Shown here piece after piece: positions 47,349 through 56,259 of a stretch of 64,000 nucleotides of DNA. The stretch's first letter is position 1; every line of letters begins with the position of its first letter. The position numbers were made by a program, and so were the translations under genes. Below the pieces are notes generated by a model. The model saw nothing but the letters and a program-made list of their open reading frames with translations. It was not told the origin of the DNA and searched no databases. Source of the DNA: Roseburia faecis (lineage in GTDB: Bacteria; Bacillota; Clostridia; Lachnospirales; Lachnospiraceae); assembly GCF_001406815.1 (NCBI RefSeq), contig NZ_CVRR01000033.1:173026-237025 (forward strand), read 5' to 3'.

Positions 47349-47419
47349 AATTTTGTGCTGTTTTGCACATTTATATCGGAACCTTTGGTAGAGAACGTAT
47401 CAAAAAAGAGGGAAACAGA

Positions 47420-47638
47420 ATGGTCAATTACAATAAGTTATGGCATAAACTTGTCGATTTAAAGATGAACAAGAGTCAGCTAAGAATTGCTTCAGGCATC
47501 AGTTCGAGCACACTCGCAAAGCTTGGAAAGAACGAAATTGTATCCCTTGAAGTGTTGGAAAAAATATGCGAAACACTAGATTGTGATTTAGGTGATATCG
47601 CAAGTTTTATAGATGAGGATGATTTGGAGAATGAGTAA
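47420..47638 (+). CDS. XRE-family HTH regulator (controller protein)
   Basis: 72-aa Cro/CI-type DNA-binding protein, essentially one helix-turn-helix domain: NYNKLWHKLVDLKMNKSQLR, then IASGISSSTLAKLGKNEIVS and LEVLEKICETLDCDLGDIAS. I start at ATG 47420 (GAGGGA SD); the upstream extension lies in the leader. Its stop overlaps the methyltransferase start (ATGAGTAA), so the two are translationally coupled. Small XRE proteins beside restriction-modification genes usually time methyltransferase and nuclease expression; palindromes around the promoter fit autoregulation. Its role is inferred from context. Confidence 0.9.
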   Translation: MVNYNKLWHKLVDLKMNKSQLRIASGISSSTLAKLGKNEIVSLEVLEKICETLDCDLGDIASFIDEDDLENE

Positions 47639-48851
47639 AAAAGATTATAGGTTTATAGATTTATTTGCAGGTTGTGGTGGATTAAGTGAAGGATTTTATA
47701 GAGATGGTTATAAAGCTTTATTTCATCTGGAAATAGATGAAGCCGCATGTAAAACTTTGCGAACTAGAATGAAACATTATGGTTATTCAGATAAAGAAAT
47801 TGAAGAAGCAGTGATGTGTGATGATATTACCAGGGATGGATTATTAAAAGATATGGATGAAAGGATTCATGAACCTGTTGATATCATTATAGGTGGACCA
47901 CCTTGCCAAGCATTTTCAAGTGTGGGCAGAGCTCAATCACCAGATGGGATGAGTAGCGATCCGAGAAATTATCTATTTGAAAATTATTTGCAGGTGTTGA
48001 ATCATTATAAACCTAAAATGTTCATTTTTGAAAATGTCAAAGGATTACTAACAGCTAAACCTAAGGGCGTTAAGATTTTTGACATCATAGTTAGAGAGAT
48101 GAGTAAAACGTATAATATTGTTGCTGATCCCAAAGTATTGCTTTTAAATGCTGCTGATTACGGAGTACCTCAGATAAGAGAAAGAGTAATTATAATTGGC
48201 GTGAGAAAAGACATCAATTATTTTGATATCAAGGATGTATATGAAAGTATTCCAAAAAGTAATTCTGATATTGATGCCCATTTACCAAATTATGTAACAG
48301 TTGGTGAAGCTATTTTGGATTTACCTAAATTAAATCCTGGAGAGGGTGACAATATCCAGAAGGTGGCAGTTACTGAGCCGACAAATGATTTTCTTAAGAT
48401 AGTAAAGAATGATAGTGGAATTATCTACAATCATTCGGCTCGAAAACATAATGATGCCGATAGGGAGCGATATCGAATTCTAAGTTCACATAAGAATTGG
48501 CAATTGAAGGATTTGCAAAAAGTCAGACCTGATCTTATTCATCATGATCCGAAACACTTTGGAAATAGATACACGGTTCAGGAGAGCGATAAGCCGGGCA
48601 AGACAGTTGTGGCTCATTTGTATAAGGATGGTAATCTTTTTATTCATCCTGATTCAGAGCAGGCTAGAACTTTTACGGTAAGGGAAGCGGCCAGAATACA
48701 ATCTTTTCCAGATGATTTTGTTTTTGAGGGCTCAAGGACAGATCAATTTAAACAAGTGGGGAATGCTGTGCCACCTCTTATGGCAGAAACATTTGCCAAA
48801 ACAATAAGAAAATATCTAGATGTTATAGAAGAAAAGTCGAGGAAAAACTAA
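47631..48851 (+). CDS. DNA (cytosine-5) methyltransferase 1
   Basis: 406 aa, all key m5C motifs present: motif I RFIDLFAGCGGLSEGF, motif IV IIGGPPCQAFSSVGR with catalytic C92, motif VI IFENVKGLL, motif VIII IRERVIIIGV, and motif X in ARIQSFPDDF with QVGNAVPPLMA. The target-recognition region lies around residues 215-330, with the segment NHSARKHNDADRERYRIL. The start ATG overlaps the XRE stop. It is paired with a second, different m5C methyltransferase. In BsuMI two such enzymes (YdiO, YdiP) are both needed for modification, so this may be one half of a two-enzyme modification system. Confidence 0.96.
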   Translation: MSKKDYRFIDLFAGCGGLSEGFYRDGYKALFHLEIDEAACKTLRTRMKHYGYSDKEIEEAVMCDDITRDGLLKDMDERIHEPVDIIIGGPPCQAFSSVGRAQSPDGMSSDPRNYLFENYLQVLNHYKPKMFIFENVKGLLTAKPKGVKIFDIIVREMSKTYNIVADPKVLLLNAADYGVPQIRERVIIIGVRKDINYFDIKDVYESIPKSNSDIDAHLPNYVTVGEAILDLPKLNPGEGDNIQKVAVTEPTNDFLKIVKNDSGIIYNHSARKHNDADRERYRILSSHKNWQLKDLQKVRPDLIHHDPKHFGNRYTVQESDKPGKTVVAHLYKDGNLFIHPDSEQARTFTVREAARIQSFPDDFVFEGSRTDQFKQVGNAVPPLMAETFAKTIRKYLDVIEEKSRKN

Positions 48852-50036
48852 ATGTCATATCAGTTTATAGATTTATTTTGTGGAGCGGGAGGTTTTTCTA
48901 AAGGATTAGAATTAGCAGGATTTGAATGTATTGGTGGAATAGAATTAAAAGAAGTTATAGCAAAGACTCATCAGCTAAACCATAAGAAATCAAAAACTAT
49001 CTTTGGTGATATAAGAGAAATTCCGCCAGAAAAATTTGCAGAGGTTATAGGTACAAACCATGTAGATGTAATCATCGGAGGACCTCCATGTCCTACGTTT
49101 TCAACAATCGGTCATGCGAAAATTAGATCAGTGACAGGAAAATCAGTTTCTGAAGATCCAAGAAATCAGCTTTTTTTAGAGTACCTAAGGTATGTAGATT
49201 ATTTTAGACCAGAAATTTTCGTGATTGAAAATGTACCAAACTTCATTACTAAGTATAAAGGCAAAATTTTTAACACGGCAGTTGAGATTATTGAGAATAT
49301 TGGAAAAGACGATGAGGGAAACGGCGAAGGTATTTACGAAGTGGTAAAACCAGTTCAAGTTGTTAATGCTGTGTATTATGGTGTCCCACAAACAAGAAGA
49401 AGAATGATGCTTGTTGCACACAAGAAATCAAATAAGGTATTTGAATATCCAAAGCCAACACATTATTACGATCAGGAAGACGAAGAATCTAAGAAGCTTA
49501 AGCCATGCAATACAGTGGAAGATGCAATAGGAGATTTACCAACTATTACTGATAATTGGCGAATTTCAGAAATGCCATATTCTAAGACTGAGGGATTAAC
49601 AGAGTATCAGCGATTAATGCAGTCATATGGCAATGGTAAGACCATTAAGAATAATATTTGCAGAATGTCAAACGATAGAGCGAAGCGTGTGTTCCCACAT
49701 ATGGCTCAAGGAAGCATATATATGGACTTACCGCCGGAAATTAGACAAATTCTACCTTTTAGAGAAGACATTTTTAAAGATAGATTAAAAAGATTGGTTA
49801 TGAAGGAGCCATCTTGGACGGTAATTGCTCATATCGGAATGGATGGGTACATGTATATTCATCCAACAGAAAACAGAACACTATCTGTAAGAGAAGCAGC
49901 TAGAATCCAATCTTTTCCGGACGATTTTGAATTTGTTGGAAATCAGCAGGAGACTTATGTCCAGGTTGGAAATGCAGTTCCACCTTTGTTGGGAAAAGCG
50001 ATTGGAGAAAGTATAAAACAGTATTTGGAGGGTTAA
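48852..50036 (+). CDS. DNA (cytosine-5) methyltransferase 2
   Basis: 394 aa, starting on the base after the previous stop. Motif I QFIDLFCGAGGFSKGLE; motif IV IIGGPPCPTFSTIGHAK with catalytic C80 (PCP instead of the usual PCQ); motif VI VIENVPNF; motif VIII QTRRRMMLVAHKK; C-terminal ARIQSFPDDF and QVGNAVPPLLG. It is clearly divergent from the first methyltransferase over the target-recognition region, so it is not a recent duplicate. The two may methylate different strands or variants of one asymmetric or degenerate site. Confidence 0.96.
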   Translation: MSYQFIDLFCGAGGFSKGLELAGFECIGGIELKEVIAKTHQLNHKKSKTIFGDIREIPPEKFAEVIGTNHVDVIIGGPPCPTFSTIGHAKIRSVTGKSVSEDPRNQLFLEYLRYVDYFRPEIFVIENVPNFITKYKGKIFNTAVEIIENIGKDDEGNGEGIYEVVKPVQVVNAVYYGVPQTRRRMMLVAHKKSNKVFEYPKPTHYYDQEDEESKKLKPCNTVEDAIGDLPTITDNWRISEMPYSKTEGLTEYQRLMQSYGNGKTIKNNICRMSNDRAKRVFPHMAQGSIYMDLPPEIRQILPFREDIFKDRLKRLVMKEPSWTVIAHIGMDGYMYIHPTENRTLSVREAARIQSFPDDFEFVGNQQETYVQVGNAVPPLLGKAIGESIKQYLEG

Positions 50037-50037
50037 T

Positions 50038-51675
50038 ATGGCTTATACGTATAGAGATGCTATAAAAACAATATATAACTACTTAGATATCGATTCTGCG
50101 AAAGTTAAAATTATTCCTGATACAAATGGACGAGGAATAGAGTATGAATTCGATGGGATAAGGACGGTAATTTTTATTTATCCAATTAGTTGTAAACAGG
50201 GGAATAAGCAGAATTTCTTTGATACACGTGATAGTGGATCAAAAGAAAGAGCTGTCACTTGGGAATATGCGCAAAGTAATAATCTTAGATATTTTTGCTT
50301 TGGCGTAAATGAAGAACAAGATAGATATAAAGATTATGTGCTTAGTCTTGAAAGTGATGAAAAATCAATTTCAAACATATCATTTAGACTATCAGAGACT
50401 ACAGGTGCAACAGGAACTCAAGTGAATATCCCAAATGATTTCATTCCGAGTCAGATGTTCGAGAGAGTGTTAACACCAAAGGGCTTTTTTATTGCGGCTA
50501 TACGTAAAGACTATATAAGAGACTATATTCGTTTCTTTGATAATAGACCATATTTAGATGTAGATTACCAAATTGATTTAGAAGAGAATGGTACTGAATG
50601 GCAAGAATTTAAACTTGAAGACTTGCCAGATGGTTTTGATGCTAGCTTTGCACAACGTTACATTAATTCACTTATTGCGAAACCATTTGTAATCCTCACA
50701 GGAAACAGTGGAACTGGAAAGACTAGGATTGCTAAGCAATTTTCACAGTACCTTGAGAGAATAATTGATGGTAAGAGAAATTGGTTAATAGTTCCGGTAG
50801 GTGCAGATTGGACTGATAATACTAAGATGCTTGGTTTTTACAATCCACTAGAGAAAAAATATGTATCAACACCTACATTAGATTTTATTCTTGATGCTTG
50901 TAAGAATCCAGGAGTTCCTTATTTTCTTATACTTGATGAAATGAATTTGTCTCATGTTGAACGTTATTTCTCTGATTTCCTTAGTGCTATGGAGTCGGAT
51001 GAAGAAATCCCTCTGTATAAGATATTGAAGGACGGAGATAGTGATGAGGAGCTTGATGTAGTAATTCCTGAAAGTATAAGGTTGCCTAAAAATTTGTTTG
51101 TCACTGGAACTGTAAATATAGACGAGACAACATATATGTTTAGCCCTAAAGTATTGGATCGCTCTAATGTCGTTGAATTTAAACCTGAAAAGGATGATGT
51201 TCTTGCAATTATGACAGGTGCAAGCGATGTAAGAAATATTGCTCCAGCTGACTTTGGAATTGCAGAGGGATTTACAAGGCTTGCAACTGTTATTAGAAAT
51301 GGTGTGTGTGATGTGGAACAGAATACACTTGAGCAAGTAAAAGACTTTTTAGATAGTATTTATGAGATTCTTCAAGAGAGCGGATTTGAATTTGCTTATC
51401 GTACAGTCAAGGAAATCCGTCAGTATTTTGCAGCAGCATGTGAATTGCAGAAAGAAGATTTTAATCCCACAAGAACAATGGATGAACAGATTGTTCAGAA
51501 GATTCTTCCTAAAATTTATGGCGATAGGAAACAGATAGGAGAGTTATTAAATACTCTTGAGGAAAAATGCCAAAGTGGAATCGGGGAAGACTCAGAAGAA
51601 ATGACTTTGTCATTGAAAAAGATAGAGCAGATGAAGAAAAGACTTGATAAGTATCAGTACGCAAGCTTTATGTAA
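50038..51675 (+). CDS. McrB-like AAA+ NTPase (restriction component)
   Basis: 545 aa. Residues ~1-200 are an N-terminal recognition-type domain of unknown specificity (IRTVIFIYPISCKQGNKQNF, then VTWEYAQSNNLRYFCFGVNE). The AAA+ domain has Walker A at 222-229 (GNSGTGKT), Walker B at 295-301 (YFLILDEMNLSHVE) and the McrB-type sensor loop at 356-376 (TGTVNIDETTYMFSPKVLDR), where McrB itself usually has MNTAD. It starts 1 bp after the methyltransferase. With the DUF2357 nuclease next door it forms the expected motor-nuclease pair. McrB homologues are often GTPases; this one cannot be assigned by eye. Confidence 0.9.
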   Translation: MAYTYRDAIKTIYNYLDIDSAKVKIIPDTNGRGIEYEFDGIRTVIFIYPISCKQGNKQNFFDTRDSGSKERAVTWEYAQSNNLRYFCFGVNEEQDRYKDYVLSLESDEKSISNISFRLSETTGATGTQVNIPNDFIPSQMFERVLTPKGFFIAAIRKDYIRDYIRFFDNRPYLDVDYQIDLEENGTEWQEFKLEDLPDGFDASFAQRYINSLIAKPFVILTGNSGTGKTRIAKQFSQYLERIIDGKRNWLIVPVGADWTDNTKMLGFYNPLEKKYVSTPTLDFILDACKNPGVPYFLILDEMNLSHVERYFSDFLSAMESDEEIPLYKILKDGDSDEELDVVIPESIRLPKNLFVTGTVNIDETTYMFSPKVLDRSNVVEFKPEKDDVLAIMTGASDVRNIAPADFGIAEGFTRLATVIRNGVCDVEQNTLEQVKDFLDSIYEILQESGFEFAYRTVKEIRQYFAAACELQKEDFNPTRTMDEQIVQKILPKIYGDRKQIGELLNTLEEKCQSGIGEDSEEMTLSLKKIEQMKKRLDKYQYASFM

Positions 51676-51687
51676 GAAGGTGTTTTA

Positions 51688-54126
51688 ATGGGTATAGCAG
51701 CAGTTTCATTTAAAGATAAAAATGGAATAGAGATAGTGATTTATCCGCAGGGCGAGTGGGATACTATTGATTTTAACGTAGCTACTGAAGAAGAAGGCAC
51801 AGATATGATTGCCTATGAAGAAAAAGAAGCTGCGTCTAAAGCTGCGCTCTCAAAGCTTGATATTGCAACTTCAGTGGATGGACAGAAAATATTAAGACTA
51901 CGCGAAACAGCTATTTATACATGCAGATTAAAGGATGACATTCAAACTGGTTCGGATCAGATTTGTAAGAATCTCGGTTTCCCAAATGAGAAGAATAATA
52001 AGTTCCTCAAAGTAACCAGAGATAGAGATGCATTATCCTTTAGATTTATTAACTACCTTGGAAGAACACATTTAAAAAATTCTTCAGATGACACTGTAGT
52101 CGATTTTGAAATAGTACCTCAGAAGATGAATTATGAAGAGGACTATATTGAGCTGACTAAAAAGCTGGCTGAAGAGTGCGCAGAAATCTTGCTGGAGTAT
52201 TCAGGTGTTACATCGAACAGATTTGAAACATCTGATACCAATAGTGCCAAGACGCTTTTGGAGCAGTTTATTTTCTTGAGGGAATTCTGTTACTCACATA
52301 ACCTACAGGCTCTTTTCGGACATATAAAGCGTAATCCGGATAGAATGCTTATGAAGGATGAAGTACTTAAGCCAATTGGACAGGGTTCTCCAAGTGCAAG
52401 CTTTTATTCCAGCCCTTTTTCTCATAGTAGAGGCTGGCAGATGGTAAATGGAAAGCCTATGCCTCAAGAAGTTGCTGTAACAAGAAAGTATGACAGTCTT
52501 GATACAGTTGCAAACCGTTTTGTGAAGTTCGCTTTGAAAAAATTTAACCTGATATGTAGAGAGCTCTGTTCAAGTCTTGATGCCGCAAAAGGAAAAAATG
52601 CAGGACAGAATATGTATACGGAGTGCTATCGGGAGGCTTTAGAGATTCAAAGAATTACTGATGACATTTTGAGAGATCATTTCTTTGATGATGTAAGAGA
52701 ACTTACGATTATGCCGCAGAATAATCAGGTACTTGAAAAGAGAGAAGGATATAGACAAGTCTTTTACGCAGCAGCTATGGTTGATCTTGCTCTTCAGTTG
52801 AATTGGGAGGGTGAGCAGGAGGCATATAGCGGTGAATCTAAAAATACGGCATTACTGTATGAGTATTGGCTGTTTTTTGAACTTAGAAAAATTATCAGTT
52901 CAATCGAAAATTGCCAATGTGTACAGGCTTCTGAAAAGCCGTTCATCAATACTGACAATGGTCTAACTATTTCATTAAGCGAAGGTCAGACTTCTTGTCA
53001 GGCATTTCTTCTCCCTGATTTGGGTACAAGGGTGAATCTGTATTATAACAGGACCTTTTCAAGGGAAGAGTTTTCCAATACAAAGTATGCAGGATCATAT
53101 TCAAGGCCGTTTAGACCGGATTACACGCTGGAAGTGTATCCTTCGGATTATCTTAAACCTGAAGATGCCATCAGAGAAGGTGCGGTAAGCTATATTCATT
53201 TTGATGCGAAGTACAGGATAACGGATCTAAGATCTTTTATCGGACCTGATGAAAATGAAATGACAGAGGAGCAAATAAAGGAAGAAGTTGAAAATGATAA
53301 ACAGGATAGCGTAACGAATACATACAAGCGAGGAGATCTTCTGAAAATGCATACATACAATGATGCAATTAGAAGAACTGTAGGAAGTTACGTCCTGTAT
53401 CCTGGAGATTTTGATTCAAAGACAAAGAATTACAGACTCTTTGAGGAGGTTCTTCCAGGAGTAGGTGCTTTTGCAATCAAACCAAGTATTCAGACGGACA
53501 GTGAAAATGCATTGAAGGATTTTATATATGAAATCATTGAAGCGCGTAGCAGAAAATACAGCAGACTTAACCGTATGTTGTCTTATAGCAACCTTGTACT
53601 TGGTGAACCTGCGATTAGTACGTTAGATAAAAGAACTACAGGTAAGGAAAAGGACAATAAGAATATCCATAATGATTTGTGTGTTATCGGTTATTTGAGA
53701 CCTGATTATTATGAGTTACTGAGTAGAGAAGGGCTTTTATCTGAAGGCAGGACTTTTGTTTTTTATTACTATGCAATCAAGGGCGAATCAGTGTATTCAC
53801 ATCATGAAGATATAGGAAAAGCAAAGTATATTCGCTTTTATCAGAATGATATTAATGCTACAGGTACATATGAAATAGAGCCACTTAAAGGAATCATAAA
53901 ATCAAGAGAATTGGTTTCAAAAAAGCAGCTTGATGACTTGCTGACAGAGACTGGATCTAACGATGGAAAAGAACGAACTGCAGATTTTTATTATGTTCTT
54001 AAGGTAGAGATAGTAAGCTGCACTGAGCCAAAGATTAGCTGTAATAATAGTGATTTGAATAGCGTGAATGGAAATGATACATTCAGTCCACATTCACCTA
54101 AGGTTGTAACTGAGAAATGGCTGTAA
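51688..54126 (+). CDS. DUF2357 protein with PD-(D/E)XK nuclease (McrC-like)
   Basis: 812 aa. The N-terminal and central part is the DUF2357 type (HNLQALFGHIKRNPDRMLMK, then QEVAVTRKYDSLDTVANRFV). A PD-(D/E)XK nuclease core follows: RPDYTLEVYPSDYL near residue 475, SYIHFDAKYRI near 505 (D-x-K), and LLKMHTYNDAI near 553. The segment NTALLYEYWLFFELRKI is the conserved entry to this nuclease region. Proteins of this architecture are the McrC-like nuclease partners of McrB-type AAA+ proteins, matching the gene 12 bp upstream. It is expected to cut DNA under control of that motor. Confidence 0.88.
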   Translation: MGIAAVSFKDKNGIEIVIYPQGEWDTIDFNVATEEEGTDMIAYEEKEAASKAALSKLDIATSVDGQKILRLRETAIYTCRLKDDIQTGSDQICKNLGFPNEKNNKFLKVTRDRDALSFRFINYLGRTHLKNSSDDTVVDFEIVPQKMNYEEDYIELTKKLAEECAEILLEYSGVTSNRFETSDTNSAKTLLEQFIFLREFCYSHNLQALFGHIKRNPDRMLMKDEVLKPIGQGSPSASFYSSPFSHSRGWQMVNGKPMPQEVAVTRKYDSLDTVANRFVKFALKKFNLICRELCSSLDAAKGKNAGQNMYTECYREALEIQRITDDILRDHFFDDVRELTIMPQNNQVLEKREGYRQVFYAAAMVDLALQLNWEGEQEAYSGESKNTALLYEYWLFFELRKIISSIENCQCVQASEKPFINTDNGLTISLSEGQTSCQAFLLPDLGTRVNLYYNRTFSREEFSNTKYAGSYSRPFRPDYTLEVYPSDYLKPEDAIREGAVSYIHFDAKYRITDLRSFIGPDENEMTEEQIKEEVENDKQDSVTNTYKRGDLLKMHTYNDAIRRTVGSYVLYPGDFDSKTKNYRLFEEVLPGVGAFAIKPSIQTDSENALKDFIYEIIEARSRKYSRLNRMLSYSNLVLGEPAISTLDKRTTGKEKDNKNIHNDLCVIGYLRPDYYELLSREGLLSEGRTFVFYYYAIKGESVYSHHEDIGKAKYIRFYQNDINATGTYEIEPLKGIIKSRELVSKKQLDDLLTETGSNDGKERTADFYYVLKVEIVSCTEPKISCNNSDLNSVNGNDTFSPHSPKVVTEKWL

Positions 54127-54159
54127 GAGATTAGATCATAAGTTTACGGAGGGTTAATA

Positions 54160-56100
54160 ATGAAACAAGGATTACTTGATGAGATTATTGAGAACTATTA
54201 TCAGAAATGTGTGGGACTTCCTACGGGAAAACCAATTGTAAGGCAAAATCAAAAGAATGATGCATTTGAAATTGTTGTTCTTGAAACGTTATATGGAGAG
54301 GAAAAAGGAATTGATATTGAAAAAATGTCTGATTCCGATATTCCATCATTAGCAAAATATATTGTAGCGCCACCAGATGATGGGATTGATATTGTGATTG
54401 AGCATGAAAATGTTGATGAAAATACATATGATTTTATTCAAGTTAAAAATACGGAATTATCACAGTCTGAGATAAAGCAGGCTTTAAGTTACATGGAAAA
54501 AACTATTTCTACCTACATGAAGAAACCGCAGGATCTTAATGATAATTTAAAAGTAATCTTGGCAGAAACATCACTTAGTTCTTCGGACAAATCAAACTGT
54601 AGGTATATTGTTGTTCATAGAGGTGTAGATAATTATTTTAAGGGACAGAAAGAGGGCGTAGAGCAGGTTATTACGGGAACGGAATTGGAAGTGATTCGCA
54701 ATAGTTCATTACAAATGGTTCCAAAAGTTGCACAAGAAAGCTTTGGCGCTGATTCGTTTAATAATTTTAATTTATATGAAGAATCTCAAAATGAGCCAGC
54801 TATTGTTCTGAATTTGTGTGGCTATGACTTGGCTGAGTTAGCCATAAAATACACAAATACATCATTGGGAAGAAATATTTTGTTTGGACAAAATTTGCGA
54901 GAGGCACTTGGTAAGTCTAAAACTTTTGACGGCATGGCTAAAACGATACGAGAAGAGCCGGAAAAGTTTTGGTTTTACAATAATGGAATTACTATTCTTG
55001 CAGAGGATTATGACACTGAACGATTAAAGGATGATGATAAAGCGGTAGAAAAAATCATTTTAAAGAATTTTTCTATCATTAATGGTGCACAAACTACTTC
55101 TGCATTAGGTAGATTTTTAAAAGAAGCAAGGATGGATGCATCTGAGGAGGATATTGAAAAACTTAAGAAAGTTTTTGTTTTAGTGCGCATCTTGAAAGTA
55201 AATGATTCTGAATTTCGGTCGAGAATTGCTATTTATAATAATACACAAAATCCTATTACTACGAGAGATATGGCATCAAATCGAGAAGAACAGTTGCTTT
55301 TACATAATGGATTGATTAATGGAGATGATCCTCATATTTATATGGAGATTCGTCGAGGAATGAAAGCACCTGTTGATGTAAAGTTATATAAGCATCAAAT
55401 GACTACAAATGAAGAATTAGCACAGTTGGCGTTTGCTGGTTTTATGCGTGATCCTTTTACAGGAAAAGATAAAAAAACAGCTATTTTTGATACAGACTAT
55501 AAGCAGTCTGATTATTTGTTAAATGAGTTTTACCATCGTATTTTCCACTATGATGCATATGATCCTAAGGGGATTTTATTTAAAAAGGAAAAGACTGAAA
55601 TAGACGAACTTTTATTTATACATTATTTGTATAAGGAAGCTAAAAAAAGTCTTAACAAAGTATATAAAGCAAGAATTGAGCAGGCTAAGATTAGTCTAGA
55701 TAGTTGTGATGATGATCAAAAGAAAAAAATAGAGGATCGAATTGCTGATTATGAAAAGCTTAAAGCAATATGTAACGTATGTGCATTTTATTGTATGTCT
55801 TATTACTATGCATTTAAGTCGGAGTTTCCAGCTGTAGATGCTAAGAAAGTCTTTATGTATGACAAGTTTTATTCAGATAAAGATTTTCAGTTGAGTCTGA
55901 TTAATAGATTTCGTGATGAATTTTTAACAGGTACAATTCTTGTAATTAAGGAATTGACAGTTACGTATCCAAATTTGAATACATGGGTAAGAGACAAGAA
56001 GAGTACAAAAGTCTTTAATGATAAGGTAGATGAAAAGATACAGATAGATATGTCATTAGAAGAAAACTATAAAAAGTTCGTTGATACATATAAGAGCTGA
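54160..56100 (+). CDS. AIPR-family protein with N-terminal nuclease-like domain
   Basis: 646 aa. The central AIPR (abortive infection phage resistance) signature is clear: FWFYNNGITILAEDYDTE near residue 270, NFSIINGAQTTSALGRF near 305, and IAIYNNTQNPITTRDMASN. Residues ~65-100 contain DDGIDIVIEHEN and YDFIQVKNTELSQ, a D...QxK arrangement like Mrr/PD-(D/E)XK nucleases. AIPR proteins occur with restriction-modification and phage-resistance loci; their biochemistry is poorly known. The SD is GGAGG. It lies 33 bp after the DUF2357 gene, so probably in the same transcript. Confidence 0.87.
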   Translation: MKQGLLDEIIENYYQKCVGLPTGKPIVRQNQKNDAFEIVVLETLYGEEKGIDIEKMSDSDIPSLAKYIVAPPDDGIDIVIEHENVDENTYDFIQVKNTELSQSEIKQALSYMEKTISTYMKKPQDLNDNLKVILAETSLSSSDKSNCRYIVVHRGVDNYFKGQKEGVEQVITGTELEVIRNSSLQMVPKVAQESFGADSFNNFNLYEESQNEPAIVLNLCGYDLAELAIKYTNTSLGRNILFGQNLREALGKSKTFDGMAKTIREEPEKFWFYNNGITILAEDYDTERLKDDDKAVEKIILKNFSIINGAQTTSALGRFLKEARMDASEEDIEKLKKVFVLVRILKVNDSEFRSRIAIYNNTQNPITTRDMASNREEQLLLHNGLINGDDPHIYMEIRRGMKAPVDVKLYKHQMTTNEELAQLAFAGFMRDPFTGKDKKTAIFDTDYKQSDYLLNEFYHRIFHYDAYDPKGILFKKEKTEIDELLFIHYLYKEAKKSLNKVYKARIEQAKISLDSCDDDQKKKIEDRIADYEKLKAICNVCAFYCMSYYYAFKSEFPAVDAKKVFMYDKFYSDKDFQLSLINRFRDEFLTGTILVIKELTVTYPNLNTWVRDKKSTKVFNDKVDEKIQIDMSLEENYKKFVDTYKS

Positions 56101-56101
56101 T

Positions 56102-56227
56102 AAGGCTTTAGATCTAGTATCTTGGAAATTAATAAAAGCGCTGTCAGCTTATGATGCAACTATGGATAGGGAAACATGGTGGAAAGAATTATTAAAGATA
56201 CGACAATTTGGATATAACAGGAATTAG
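56102..56227 (+). pseudogene. Coding-like remnant after the AIPR gene
   Basis: In the frame beginning AAG 56102, 41 codons are open to TAG 56225-56227 and read like a real protein end: KALDLVSWKLIKALSAYDAT, then MDRETWWKELLKIRQFGYNR. There is no start codon with an SD. It may be a former C-terminal extension of the AIPR protein now out of frame, or the tail of a lost gene. It fills most of the 160-bp gap before the helicase. Confidence 0.4.
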
Positions 56228-56259
56228 ATTATAGAGAAAGACTTAGGACGGGGGAATTA

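Larger units (their letters stand above)
46969..47419. other. Intergenic region: nested inverted repeats and control region
   Basis: No gene seen. The left part (46976-47088) holds interleaved inverted repeats: CAGATAG/CTATCTG (46976-46982, 47082-47088), AGGTAT/ATACCT (46999-47004, 47075-47080), AGACGG/CCGTCT (47010-47015, 47048-47053) and TTTGCAT/ATGCAAA (47028-47034, 47061-47067). The last two cross, as in a pseudoknot. Bases 47015-47032 also resemble the IS30 left terminal repeat in direct orientation. The right part holds the palindromes and promoter for the defence operon listed separately. Confidence 0.6.
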
